This document shows positions 28,258 through 36,997 of a stretch of 64,000 nucleotides of DNA, piece after piece. Position 1 is the stretch's first letter; the number at the start of each line of letters is the position of its first letter. The translations under genes and the position numbers were made by a program. The notes beneath the pieces were generated by a model that saw only the letters and a program-made list of their open reading frames with translations, did no database searches and was not told where the DNA came from. The DNA comes from Deltaproteobacteria bacterium (GTDB taxonomy: Bacteria > Myxococcota_A > Polyangia > Nannocystales > Nannocystaceae): assembly GCA_016709225.1 (NCBI GenBank), contig JADJEE010000012.1, positions 1,364,001 through 1,428,000 of the forward strand, in the 5' to 3' direction.

Positions 28258-29148
28258 CTAGAATCTCCCCGAGATCGAGACGCCGTTCAAGGCCGGCGCG
28301 ACGCGAACTGTCTTCTTCTGCGTAGCTTTTTCGTCGGGGGCGCGGCCTTGTCGCTTCTGCACGACCTTACCGGCGATCATCATCGCAACGCCGCCCAACA
28401 CCAGTGCACCGCCGACCCCCAGCCCGACGCCGGCGATCAGGTTGCCTCGCTCGCCCTTGGTCGCGACCTGGTCGTAGGCGCTGCCATAGACCTTCGGGTC
28501 CTCGGCCCGGTTCTGGTTCACGGCGCCGATGATCAGCCCCACGGCCCCCACACCCAACACGGCGCCCCCGAGCCCCGTGACCGCCGCGCCGCTGAGGAAC
28601 AGCGCCCGGGCGTTGATGGGCTTGCGCTCTCGCTTGGGCTTCGCGGTCGCGTCGCCTTCGCCCTCGCCCTCGTCGCCGCGCGCGATGTCCTCGGTGACGG
28701 TCTGGGCCTTGGCGATCACGTCGTTGGCGCGCGCGATCAGATCGGGCACCGCGCTGGTGTCGATGATGCGGAAGTTCGGATCGGCGGTGGAGTCGAGCGC
28801 GAAGTAGAGGAGGTCGAGCGCAATGCGACCGCGCTCGATCGCCGCCTCGGCCATCGCGACGTCGCGATCCTTCTCGGCGGCTGCGATGTACGCATCGGCG
28901 GCGTCGAGGTACAGCACCGGATCGCCCCACTCCGACGCGCGAGCGTCGTAGTGCATGCCGGCGGCCGCCGGATCGGCCCCGAGCAGATCGCGACCCATCA
29001 CCTGCGCCTCGGCACGCTTGCGTGCGCCGTCCTCGGGCGTCACGCGCGGTGCTGCAGACGCGGCCGCGGGCAGCGACGCGATCGGCAGCGCGAGCGCGAG
29101 GGCACACGCGAGCGATGCACGTTGCGAGATGATCGATCGAGCCAGCAT
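28258..29148 (-). CDS. TPR-like membrane protein, third paralogue, operon with PEGA gene
   Basis: A 296-residue protein with signal peptide (ends near 'AAASAAP'), an alpha-helical region with TPR-like spacing (~35-150), an acidic/basic linker ('GDEGEGEGD', 'KPKRERKP'), two membrane segments (~180-203 and ~235-258) and a C-terminus ending 'GVSISGRF'. The tail plan matches the kinase-linked proteins at 14144 and 25222. No kinase is fused or overlapping here; the kinase copy 2 gene lies two genes downstream on the same strand. ATG 29148 is the first Met with a good signal; longer in-frame sequence is Arg-rich. Confidence 0.7.
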   Translation of the reverse strand: MLARSIISQRASLACALALALPIASLPAAASAAPRVTPEDGARKRAEAQVMGRDLLGADPAAAGMHYDARASEWGDPVLYLDAADAYIAAAEKDRDVAMAEAAIERGRIALDLLYFALDSTADPNFRIIDTSAVPDLIARANDVIAKAQTVTEDIARGDEGEGEGDATAKPKRERKPINARALFLSGAAVTGLGGAVLGVGAVGLIIGAVNQNRAEDPKVYGSAYDQVATKGERGNLIAGVGLGVGGALVLGGVAMMIAGKVVQKRQGRAPDEKATQKKTVRVAPALNGVSISGRF

Positions 29149-29531
29149 CGATCCGCACGCTATCGGTGTCGCGGTTGCGTTGTCAAACGCTCCGTCGTCG
29201 GCGGCGCGAGCGACCGCCCGCGCGACCCGCAGCTGTGCGCGCGATCGCGGGACGCGATGCTTCGAATTGCGTAGCGACTGCAGAACACTGGCGCGGGGCC
29301 GCGCACCGAGGACCACGCCGTACGTGGGTCGAGCCCACGTTGGTTTCTTCGTGCGTCGTGGCGACGCGCGAGCGCTTGGCAGTTTGCCCAGGCATTTCGC
29401 CCAGCCGAGCTCGAGCGGCATGCACGAGCTCCGCAGCGGCGGCGCGACGCCGGCGGTCGCCGACGACGAGTTTTTCACCGCACCACCGGCGTGGGGGTTC
29501 TGCTATCGTGCGAACGCGAGAGCAGTCGACG
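29149..29531. other. 383-bp divergent intergenic region without a gene
   Basis: It separates the leftward TPR/PEGA operon from the rightward small lipoprotein gene. No open frame in it looks coding. It contains a TGCTATCGT extended -10-like element (29501-29509) for the rightward gene and an AT-richer patch (TTTTTC, 29471-29476). I see no further structure. Confidence 0.5.
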
Positions 29532-29918
29532 ATGTCACGCACGTTCGGAGTCCTCCTCGGTTTGGTGTTTGCGGCGACCGCCACCGCGTGCTTTCACGGG
29601 GCCGATCGCGAGAAGGACGCGCCGCCCGGGAACCTCGGCGGCCTGTGCCTGGCGCCCGACGGCCACTGCGACGAGGGCGTCTGCAACCAGGACAAGAACT
29701 ACTGCTTCAGCGCGAAGGATCCCTGCGAAGGCTTCTTCTGCGGCGGCAGTGAGCGCGGCGCCTGCATCCTCGATCAGCAACAGCAGCCGTCGTGCACCTG
29801 CAACCCCGGCTTCAACAACGAGACCTTCGCGTTGTACTGCTGCCCCGACGATCCCAACTTCGATCCCGATCCCAACTGCGTCCCCACCGGCCCCGCCAGT
29901 GACGCGAGCAGTGGCTGA
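29532..29918 (+). CDS. Small Cys-rich (EGF-like) lipoprotein
   Basis: A 128-residue lipoprotein with lipobox TATAC (Cys20). The mature part has about 14 cysteines, with an EGF-like 'CEGFFCGGSERGACILD....PSCTCNPGF' block near residues 65-95 and 'YCCPDDP' after it. Probably surface-attached and disulphide-bonded; function unknown. ATG 29532 lies 22 bp after a TGCTATCGT -10-like element. Its end overlaps the queC start by 8 nt (GTGGCTGA), which is an odd pairing because the products have no evident common role. Confidence 0.75.
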   Translation: MSRTFGVLLGLVFAATATACFHGADREKDAPPGNLGGLCLAPDGHCDEGVCNQDKNYCFSAKDPCEGFFCGGSERGACILDQQQQPSCTCNPGFNNETFALYCCPDDPNFDPDPNCVPTGPASDASSG

Positions 29919-30627
29919 GCCCGACCGTGCCGCCGTGGTGCTGACCAGCGGCGGCCTCGACTCCACGACGCTGCTCGCCCTCGCCGATGCCGAGGGTCGC
30001 CGCATCCACGCGCTGAGCTTTCGCTACGGCCAGCGGCACGCCGTCGAGCTGCAGTGCGCCGCGCGGCAGGCCGAGCGCTTCGCCGCAGTCGCGCACGAGA
30101 CCGTCGATCTCGCGCACCTCGGGCGTCTGCTCGCGCCCGCGACGTCGCTGGTCGCGAGCAGTGCGCTCGACGTCCCCAAGCACGGCGCGCCGAGCAGCGA
30201 CACCGCGATCCCGAGCACGTATGTCCCGGCGCGCAATCTCTTGTTCCTCTCCTACGGCCTGGCGTGGGCCGAGGCGCTGGGCGCCGACGAGCTGTGGATC
30301 GGCGTGAACGCGCTCGACTACTCCGGCTACCCCGACTGCCGACCGCAGTTCATCGCCGCCTTCGCGACCGTCGCCGCGCTCGCGACCCGCCGCGGTGTCG
30401 AAGGGGAGGCGATCGCGATCCGTTCGCCGCTGGCGGCCCTGCGCAAGCACGAGATCATCGCGCTCGGACTGCGACACGGCGTCGACTATGCCGACACCGT
30501 GAGCTGCTACGATCCGGTCGTCGACGGCGAGCGGGTCCTGGCCTGCGGTGCCTGCGAGAGCTGCGGCCTGCGCCGTGAGGGCTTCGCACTCGCCGGCGCA
30601 TCCGACCCGACCCGCTACGTCACATGA
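29911..30627 (+). CDS. queC: 7-cyano-7-deazaguanine synthase QueC
   Basis: A 238-residue protein of normal QueC length. The PP-loop SGGLDST (13-19) binds ATP. 'FRYGQRH', 'STYVPARNLLFLSYGLAWAE' and 'WIGVNALDYSGYPDCRP' are family hallmarks. Zinc ligands are Cys199, Cys212, Cys215 and Cys218. QueC converts 7-carboxy-7-deazaguanine to preQ0 with ATP and ammonia in queuosine biosynthesis. The start GTG 29911 overlaps the previous gene by 8 nt. No other queuosine gene is in the window. The last 8 bp overlap the convergent transporter. Confidence 0.97.
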   Translation: MAEPDRAAVVLTSGGLDSTTLLALADAEGRRIHALSFRYGQRHAVELQCAARQAERFAAVAHETVDLAHLGRLLAPATSLVASSALDVPKHGAPSSDTAIPSTYVPARNLLFLSYGLAWAEALGADELWIGVNALDYSGYPDCRPQFIAAFATVAALATRRGVEGEAIAIRSPLAALRKHEIIALGLRHGVDYADTVSCYDPVVDGERVLACGACESCGLRREGFALAGASDPTRYVT

Positions 30628-32149
30628 TGAGCGGCAACAACGTCGCGCCGAGCACCAGCAGCCACCCCAACCCCGCGAGATCGAGCCTCGTGCCCAGGGC
30701 CAGCATCGACTCGATGCGGATCATGCGGGTGCCGTAGGCCATCGCGTTGGGTGGCGTCGACACCGGCAGCATGAACGCGAAGCTGGCGGCGATGGTCGCC
30801 AGCACGGCGACCGGCAGGGGCGACAGCCCGGCGGCCTGCGCGACCCCCAGGAACACCGGCAGCATCATGCTGGTGACCGCGGTGTTGCTGGTCACCTCGG
30901 TCAGCACGAGCATCAACACGACCGCGCACGTCAGCAGCCCGAACGGATGACTGGCGAGGCCGCCGACGTTGGCCAGCACGCCGCGTCCGATCGCCTCGGC
31001 CAGCCCGGTTTCGAAGGTGAGCTTGCCGAGCGAGAGCCCACCGCCGAGCAGCAGCAGGGTGCCCCAGTCGAGCCGCTGCGCGTCCTCCCACGAGAGCAGG
31101 TGCGGACGCCCCGGATCACTGCGGCCGCTGGGCAGCACGAACAACGCGCTCGCGCACACGATCGCGACGACGCCTTCGTCGAGCACATCGCCGGCCCACG
31201 ACGCCCACGGGTGCGCCCCGCCGAGCGCCAGCTGCAACAGCGACGGCGTCAGCCAGCCCAGCACTGCGACGCCGAACACCGCGACCGCGCGACGCTCGGC
31301 CACGCTCACGGGACCGAGCGCCCGCAGCTGTCGCGCGACCTCGTCGGCGAGGCCCGGCAGCCGAGTCATCGGCGGTCGGAACCGCCGCACCGCCAGCACC
31401 GTCGCGGTCGCCATCATCGCCGCCGACAGCGGCAGTGCGAACGCCATCCAGCGCGTGAAGCCGAAGTGCTCGCCGAGCTGCTCCTCGAGCATGCCGATCG
31501 CGATGACGTTGGGCCCGGTGCCGATCGGCGTGGCGACCCCACCGATCGAGGCCGCGTAGGCGAGCAGCAGGCACATGCCGCCGCCAAAGTGATCGAGCGC
31601 GCGGCGTTGCTGCGGGTCGTCGCCGATGACCTCGCGCATGGTTGCGTGCAGACCCAACGCGACCGGCAGCAGCATCGCGCACGTCGCCGTGTTGGAGATC
31701 CACATCGAGAAGGCCCACGCGATGAGACCGATCGCCACCATCGCACGGCTCGGTGAGCCCGCGACCTGCGGCCGCGCGATCAGCCACAGCGCGATGCGGC
31801 GGTCGACGCCCTGCCGTGCCAGACCCTCGGCGAGCACGAAGCCACCCAAGAAGAGGTAGATCAGCGGATCCGACAGCGGCGCGAAGGCCTGCTTCGCGGG
31901 CGCGACCCCGGTGAGCACCGCGAGCGCGGGGCCCAACAGCGCCGCCACCGGCAGCGGCACCGCCTCGGTGATCCACAGCGCCACCGTCGCGGCTGCGACC
32001 GCGGCCAGCGCGTGGGCCGAGGGCGACAGGCCCGGCAGCGGCGCCAGCCACAGCGCCACGAACAACGCAGGCGCGAGCACGCGGCCGAGTGCGCGCCGGC
32101 GTCGGTCGAAGCGCGCCTCGGCCTCGGTCATCGCCTCGCGCACCGTCAC
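30620..32149 (-). CDS. DASS/SLC13-family sodium-coupled anion transporter
   Basis: A ~509-residue protein with 11-13 membrane helices. The two family motifs are present: 'SNTATCAMLLPVALGL' in the first half and 'SNTAVTSMMLPVFLGVAQ' in the second, followed by 'SFAFMLPVSTPPNAMAYG', matching the SNT clamshell motifs and the DASS signature. It imports di- or tricarboxylates, sulfate or phosphate-like anions with Na+; the substrate cannot be told. Start candidates are GTG 32149, GTG 32143 and ATG 32131; the last has GAGG too close for a normal Shine-Dalgarno. Divergent from the next gene and overlapping queC by 8 nt at the tail. Confidence 0.92.
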   Translation of the reverse strand: MTVREAMTEAEARFDRRRRALGRVLAPALFVALWLAPLPGLSPSAHALAAVAAATVALWITEAVPLPVAALLGPALAVLTGVAPAKQAFAPLSDPLIYLFLGGFVLAEGLARQGVDRRIALWLIARPQVAGSPSRAMVAIGLIAWAFSMWISNTATCAMLLPVALGLHATMREVIGDDPQQRRALDHFGGGMCLLLAYAASIGGVATPIGTGPNVIAIGMLEEQLGEHFGFTRWMAFALPLSAAMMATATVLAVRRFRPPMTRLPGLADEVARQLRALGPVSVAERRAVAVFGVAVLGWLTPSLLQLALGGAHPWASWAGDVLDEGVVAIVCASALFVLPSGRSDPGRPHLLSWEDAQRLDWGTLLLLGGGLSLGKLTFETGLAEAIGRGVLANVGGLASHPFGLLTCAVVLMLVLTEVTSNTAVTSMMLPVFLGVAQAAGLSPLPVAVLATIAASFAFMLPVSTPPNAMAYGTRMIRIESMLALGTRLDLAGLGWLLVLGATLLPLIM

Positions 32150-32208
32150 CCGCGGTACGATGACACACCGCGGCCAGCCGTGGACACTCCGGAGCGCGCA
32201 CCGCCACG

Positions 32209-33504
32209 ATGACCGCACCCGCTTCGACCGGCCGCCGCTGGCCGCGACGTCTCGCCCTGGTGGCGCTGTGGCTGCTGTGGGTCGCGATCGGTCGTGGCTT
32301 CGTGAGCAGCAACGACGGCTCCCACGTCGCGCTCGCACGCGCGCTGGCACTGCGTCACGAGACATCGATCGATCCCGACGTCGCGCTCACGCTATGGGTC
32401 GACCGCGCCGAGCGCGATGGCCACCACTACTCCGACCGACCGCCGGGCACCGCGTTCGCGGCCCTGCCCGCGGTGTGGCTGGGCGCGCAGCTCGACCCGG
32501 TGCTGCGCGACCGCGCCCTCGCCCACGGCCAGATGGTCGTGCGCCCAGCCGGCGACGCGTTCGCCGAGACCTACGTGGCACGCGCGCGTCGGCACGGTCG
32601 CGCGCCCGCGCTGGTGCAGTACCAGGGCACGGCGCTGTTGGTCGTGATGCACGCAGCCGCGATGGGCCTGCTGGGCCTGCTCGCGCTCGAGCGTTGGCTC
32701 GTCGATCGCGGCATGTCGAAAGGCGCCCGCGCGTTCGCGATGATCACCGTCGCGCTCGCGACCTCGTGGGGCCCCTACTCGACCACGTTGTTCTCCCACG
32801 TCACCAGCGGCACGTTGTGGTGCATCGCGCTGCTCGCCGCCGCCCGCGGCCGCGCGGGCTCGGATCGCTGGGCCGTGATCGCGGGGCTCGCCGGCGCGTG
32901 GGCCGTCGCCAGCGACTACGTGCTGGTGGTGCCCATCGGGCTGCAGCTCGCGCTCGCGATGCCCCCGCGCCGCTGGGGCCTGCTGCTGCTGGGCGCGGCG
33001 GCGCCTGCGATCGCGACGGCCGCGTATCACCACGCCGCCTTCGGCGCGTGGTGGTCGATCGGCTACGACCACCACGCCGCCTTCGCGTTCGCGCGCGAGC
33101 GTGGCAGCACCTTTGCCGGCAACCCCGTCACGGGAGCGTGGACGCTGCTCGGCCTCGGCGAGGGCGCGGGTGTGCTGGCCATCGCACCGGTGATGGCGCT
33201 GGGCGTCGCCGCGTTGCCGTCACTGCGGGAGCCGCGGCTGCTGCTTCCGCTGCTGCCGTGGCTGTTGTTGCTCTGCCTGCATCGCACGCCGTCGGGCGGT
33301 GCCACCTTGGACCATCGCTACCTCGTGCCCGCGGTGCCGATCGTCGGGCTCGGCCTCGCGGTGGCGTGGCAGCGGTGGATCGCCGAGCCCCAGGCGCACC
33401 TGCAGCACCCGTGGCGTGCCCGCGCGGTGCTGTGGCTGTGCCTGCTCGTCGCGGTCGCGTCGTGCGTCCTGGTGTGGTCGCACTTCGTGTCGTGGCGGGG
33501 CTGA
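32209..33504 (+). CDS. Polytopic membrane protein, possible GT39/ArnT-like fold
   Basis: A 431-residue protein with about nine membrane helices. The first periplasmic loop holds 'SNDGSHVALARAL' and 'YSDRPPGTAFAALP'; an Asp near the first helix and a 'D.PPG' motif are typical of GT-C mannosyl/arabinosyl-transferase-like membrane proteins. The second half lacks a large soluble domain. A lipid-linked sugar transferase is the best guess, but the catalytic loop is divergent. TACGAT (32156-32161) is a candidate -10. No neighbour suggests a pathway. Confidence 0.65.
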   Translation: MTAPASTGRRWPRRLALVALWLLWVAIGRGFVSSNDGSHVALARALALRHETSIDPDVALTLWVDRAERDGHHYSDRPPGTAFAALPAVWLGAQLDPVLRDRALAHGQMVVRPAGDAFAETYVARARRHGRAPALVQYQGTALLVVMHAAAMGLLGLLALERWLVDRGMSKGARAFAMITVALATSWGPYSTTLFSHVTSGTLWCIALLAAARGRAGSDRWAVIAGLAGAWAVASDYVLVVPIGLQLALAMPPRRWGLLLLGAAAPAIATAAYHHAAFGAWWSIGYDHHAAFAFARERGSTFAGNPVTGAWTLLGLGEGAGVLAIAPVMALGVAALPSLREPRLLLPLLPWLLLLCLHRTPSGGATLDHRYLVPAVPIVGLGLAVAWQRWIAEPQAHLQHPWRARAVLWLCLLVAVASCVLVWSHFVSWRG

Positions 33505-33562
33505 AGCGCCGCATGCTCGCCCCCACGGCGGATCACGGGTGTATACGTCGGAGGCCCGATCG

Positions 33563-35107
33563 ATGACTGCGCCGAACGAACCCACGCCGGCAACCACGCC
33601 GACGCGGCGCATGCCGCCGCTGACGTGGGTGACGACGCTGTACTACGCCGAGGGCTTCCCCTACGCGTTGGTCAACAACGTCGCCGAGGTGCTCTTCAAG
33701 GACCTCGGGGCGAGCGTGCAGGCCATCGGACTCACGTCGGCCTTCCACCTGCCGTGGAACCTCAAGTTCCTGTGGGCACCGGTGCTCGATCGCCACGAGA
33801 CCAAGCGCCGCTTCATCCTCGGCTGCGAGTGGCTGGTCCTGGCGATCACCGTCGCGCTCGCGCTGCTCGGAGCGACCATGCCGATGGCCGTCGCGGCGGT
33901 CGTCTTCGTCGCGCTGGCGTTCGTCGCGGCGACCCACGACGTCGCAATCGACGGCTACTACCTCGAGGCGCTCGACCGCGACGAGCAGTCCAAGTACGTC
34001 GGTCTGCGTGCGGCCGCCTACCGCGGCGCGGTGCTGGTCGCCAGCGGGCCGATGCTCGTGATCGCGGGCTTCGCGGGCTGGCACGCCGCGTGGTGGTTCG
34101 CGGTCGCGGTCGCGGTCGCAATGCTGTTCTTCCACCGCCATGCCCTGCCCGACGTCGAGCGCCGCGGCGTGCCCCTGCGCGTGTGGCTGTCGGCGATGGC
34201 GCGGCCGCGGCGGCTGATCATGCTCGCGGTGGTCGCGGCCGCGATCGGCCTCGAGCGCACGTCGGGCCTGCTCGACGCTCCGCTCGCGTGGCTGCGCGAG
34301 CGCATCGCCGAGGTGCCGCTGGTCGGCTCGCTCGGACTCGGCGAATGGATCGGCGTCGCGCTGCTGCTGGTCGCAATCCCGACCATGATCTTCCTCGGCC
34401 GCGTGCAGGCGTTCCTGCGCCGCCGGAACTCCAGCTACGCACGGGCCTTCGTCGACTTCCTCGAGCACCCGCAGATCCCACGGGCGTTGGCGCTGATCCT
34501 GTTGTTCCGCACCGGTGAGTCGTTCCTCATGAAGATGAGGCTGCCGTTCTTGCGCGACGCCTGCGGCCTCTCGCTCGAGGCCTACGGTGTCATCAACGGC
34601 ACGCTCGGCTTCATCGCCACGATGATCGGGACCTTGCTCGGCGGCTACCTCATCGCCAAGCACGGACTGCGGCGCTGGCTGTGGCCGATGGTGTTCGCGC
34701 AGAACCTGCCCAACCTGCTCTACGTCCTGCTCGCGGCGGTCGGGGATCCCTCGCAGGTCGCGATCGAGATGATCGCCAGCGTGGTCATCCTCGAGGACTT
34801 CGGCGCCGGACTCGGCACCTCGGTGTTCATGATCTACATCATGCGCTGCTGCGACCCCCGCCACAAAGCCACGCACATGGCCGTGCTCACCGCCGTCATG
34901 AGCATCGGCTTCACGGTCGCCGGCATGGGCAGCGGCTACTTGGTCGCGCGCATGGGCTTCACGAACTTCTTCCTGCTCAGCTTCGTGGCCACGATTCCCA
35001 GCATGCTGGTGCTGCCGTTCGCGCCCTTCCTCGATCGAGGGCGCGGTGACGAAGCGGCCCACGACGCGCCACCGCGGCCCGCCGACGGCCACCCTACAAA
35101 CCCGTAG
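33563..35107 (+). CDS. MFS permease, AmpG/PAT-like
   Basis: A 514-residue transporter with about 12 membrane helices. N-terminal 'YYAEGFPYALVNNVAEVLFKDLGAS', 'LPWNLKFLWAPVLDR' and 'ATHDVAIDGYYLEAL' are characteristic of the AmpG/PAT family that imports anhydro-muropeptides; 'SVFMIYIMRCCDPRHKATHMA' in the second half matches too. A loop insert of ~70 residues around helices 6-7 is longer than in enterobacterial AmpG. GGAGG 9 bp upstream supports ATG 33563. A cell-wall recycling role is likely but not proved; no ampD or nagZ lies nearby. Confidence 0.85.
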   Translation: MTAPNEPTPATTPTRRMPPLTWVTTLYYAEGFPYALVNNVAEVLFKDLGASVQAIGLTSAFHLPWNLKFLWAPVLDRHETKRRFILGCEWLVLAITVALALLGATMPMAVAAVVFVALAFVAATHDVAIDGYYLEALDRDEQSKYVGLRAAAYRGAVLVASGPMLVIAGFAGWHAAWWFAVAVAVAMLFFHRHALPDVERRGVPLRVWLSAMARPRRLIMLAVVAAAIGLERTSGLLDAPLAWLRERIAEVPLVGSLGLGEWIGVALLLVAIPTMIFLGRVQAFLRRRNSSYARAFVDFLEHPQIPRALALILLFRTGESFLMKMRLPFLRDACGLSLEAYGVINGTLGFIATMIGTLLGGYLIAKHGLRRWLWPMVFAQNLPNLLYVLLAAVGDPSQVAIEMIASVVILEDFGAGLGTSVFMIYIMRCCDPRHKATHMAVLTAVMSIGFTVAGMGSGYLVARMGFTNFFLLSFVATIPSMLVLPFAPFLDRGRGDEAAHDAPPRPADGHPTNP

Positions 35108-35129
35108 GCGATCCGGCGATGGGTCGGGC

Positions 35130-36035
35130 ATGACGTTCACCGTCGATGCGCTCGGCCTCGAGATGTTGTGCGACAGCCTGAGCGACGGGGTCATCGTGTT
35201 CCGCAACGAGTGCGCCGCGATCGTCAGCGAAGGCGCGTGCGAGCTGCTGGCGACCCCCCGCGCGCAACTCCTGGGGGCCGACGCCGATCACGTGCTCGCA
35301 ATCCTCGGTCTGCCACCGGTGTGGAACCTGCGACTGCGAGCTGGCGACGCGGTCTCGACCGCGCCGGCCCAGGGACGCGCGCTGCGACTGCGGTGGCTGA
35401 TGCTGCCGGACCCCGAGGGCTCGAGCTACGCGCTGGTCGTGCAAGACATGCGACTGTCCCGGGCGCTGCGGGTCACCGAAGAGGAGCTGGCCCTGCGCGC
35501 ACACGGCAACGAGTTCGGCCGACCCCGTCACGCACTCGGCGGTGGCGCGGTGTTGCGGTACCTCGCCCGCGAGGTCCGTCGCAGCCACCTCGACTTCGAA
35601 GAGCTCTCGGTGTTGGTCGCGGCCGCGGGCAACCCCGAGCGTGCGGCCGCGGTGGCCGACGCGATCGCGCGCCATCTGAGCGGCAGCCAGCGCGTCGGTG
35701 CCTGCGATCCGCTCGAGCGCGGCGGGCCGGCCGAGGGCGACGTCACCGTGGTCGACTTCCCGCGCAGCGCGATGCCGGTCGACCACGTGCTCGTGGTGCT
35801 GCCGTGCACCGCCAGCAGCGGACGCGACGCGATGGCGTTGCGGCTCGCGAGCGCGTGCTCGGGCCGCGGCACACTGGCCTTCGGCGGTGCGACGCTGCAG
35901 ATCCGGACCGCGGCCCGTCGCAACGGCGGCGAGCCCCGCGACGGCGCCCGCGCGCTGCTCGAGCGAGCCCTGCGGGAGCTCGCGCGCGCACGGGCGGATC
36001 TCGCGGACGCCACGCCCCTGCGGCGCGCCGCGTAG
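35130..36035 (+). CDS. PAS-like protein with degenerate GGDEF-type C-terminal domain
   Basis: A 301-residue soluble protein. Residues 1-110 have PAS features ('LSDGVIVFRNECAAIVSEGACELL', then 'ALVVQDMRLSRAL'). From ~150 the pattern follows a diguanylate cyclase: 'FEELSVLVAAAGN', 'AAAVADAIARHL', a 'DHVLVVLPCTASSGRDAMALRLASAC' segment where GGDEF should be, 'GTLAFGGATLQIRTAAR' and a final 'DGARALLERALRELARARAD' helix. The GG(D/E)EF loop is replaced by 'PVDHV', so it should be catalytically dead and may be a GTP or c-di-GMP sensor. The resemblance is by eye. ATG 35130 is used; the frame stays open upstream. Confidence 0.55.
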   Translation: MTFTVDALGLEMLCDSLSDGVIVFRNECAAIVSEGACELLATPRAQLLGADADHVLAILGLPPVWNLRLRAGDAVSTAPAQGRALRLRWLMLPDPEGSSYALVVQDMRLSRALRVTEEELALRAHGNEFGRPRHALGGGAVLRYLAREVRRSHLDFEELSVLVAAAGNPERAAAVADAIARHLSGSQRVGACDPLERGGPAEGDVTVVDFPRSAMPVDHVLVVLPCTASSGRDAMALRLASACSGRGTLAFGGATLQIRTAARRNGGEPRDGARALLERALRELARARADLADATPLRRAA

Positions 36036-36163
36036 TGCCGTCTCACGGCTGGGACCGGCCGCACGGCCGGGGCCCGCCCGGGACGCGGGCGGGGGCGGAT
36101 GGTTTCGCGGACACCCGGCGCGGGCGTAAGCTGCGGCTGCCGCCCCCGTTTGGGAGTGCCCCG

Positions 36164-36997
36164 ATGCCTTTCTCGTCCGCCTCGACCCTCACGCTCGCCG
36201 CCGCGTTGGCGACCGCGCCCGCGACCGACACGCTCGGGGCCGAGGCGACGGCCGCCGAGCCGACCGAGTCCGCGACGGCGCCCGAGGACGGCACGCCGCG
36301 CAAGCGCAACCCCGACGAGTACGGGCCCTTCTTCGAGGCCGAGCCACCGTCCGACACCGCGCACCCGGCCGCGTTGGAGGCCCAGCCCAAGAAGCCGCTG
36401 CTGTCGGTGGGCAAGGGCGCATTCTGCTTCGTCGACGGCAGCTGGTGCCGCACGTCGCTGCTGATCTCCGCGGGGGTCGCCGTGGGTCTGCGTGCACCGG
36501 CGAGCAACGCCGGCCCCGACGTACCGTACGGCCAGTTCAGCGTGCACGGTGGTGTCGTGGTGCGCCCGTTGATGCTGGCCGGGCGGCGCAGCTGGCATCC
36601 GTGGGGCCTGGGCCTGGTCGGCAGCTGGAGTCGCGGCACCGGCTCGGTGACGGTGCAGGGCAACGCCGAGAACCAAGAAGTTCGCGGCACGGTGCGCACC
36701 GACGCCACACGCATCGCGGTGCTCAACCAGATCTGGCTCAGCAAGAAGGCCCACGGCATCCACCTCGATCTCTCGGTCGGTACGGTGCGCAGCCAGGTGC
36801 TCACCAGCGGCGTCGCGTTGTGGGGTACCCACGCGGAGGTGGGCTTCGGCTTCGGTGGCTGGGCGACGCTGTTCGCCGGCGGCGACTTCCTCGATCGCGA
36901 CTCCCGCGTGACGCTGGGCGTGCGCGCGCACGGCATCGCAGCCGCGCCACTCATCGCGCTCGCGATCGCCGGCATGGCCCTCGGAGGTGCGCTGTGA
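36164..36997 (+). CDS. Exported protein, first of a paralogous pair (beta-rich)
   Basis: A 277-residue protein with signal peptide, an Ala/Glu/Pro-rich linker, then a beta-rich domain beginning 'GAFCFVDGSWCRTSLLISAGV'. Alternating strands such as 'GQFSVHGGVVVRPLML' and 'HLDLSVGTVRS' suggest an outer-membrane-type barrel or sandwich. The C-terminal ~20 residues are hydrophobic. GGGAG upstream of ATG 36164. The stop overlaps the next start (GTGA). The next protein has the same C-x6-C opening, so both belong to one uncharacterised family. Confidence 0.65.
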   Translation: MPFSSASTLTLAAALATAPATDTLGAEATAAEPTESATAPEDGTPRKRNPDEYGPFFEAEPPSDTAHPAALEAQPKKPLLSVGKGAFCFVDGSWCRTSLLISAGVAVGLRAPASNAGPDVPYGQFSVHGGVVVRPLMLAGRRSWHPWGLGLVGSWSRGTGSVTVQGNAENQEVRGTVRTDATRIAVLNQIWLSKKAHGIHLDLSVGTVRSQVLTSGVALWGTHAEVGFGFGGWATLFAGGDFLDRDSRVTLGVRAHGIAAAPLIALAIAGMALGGAL

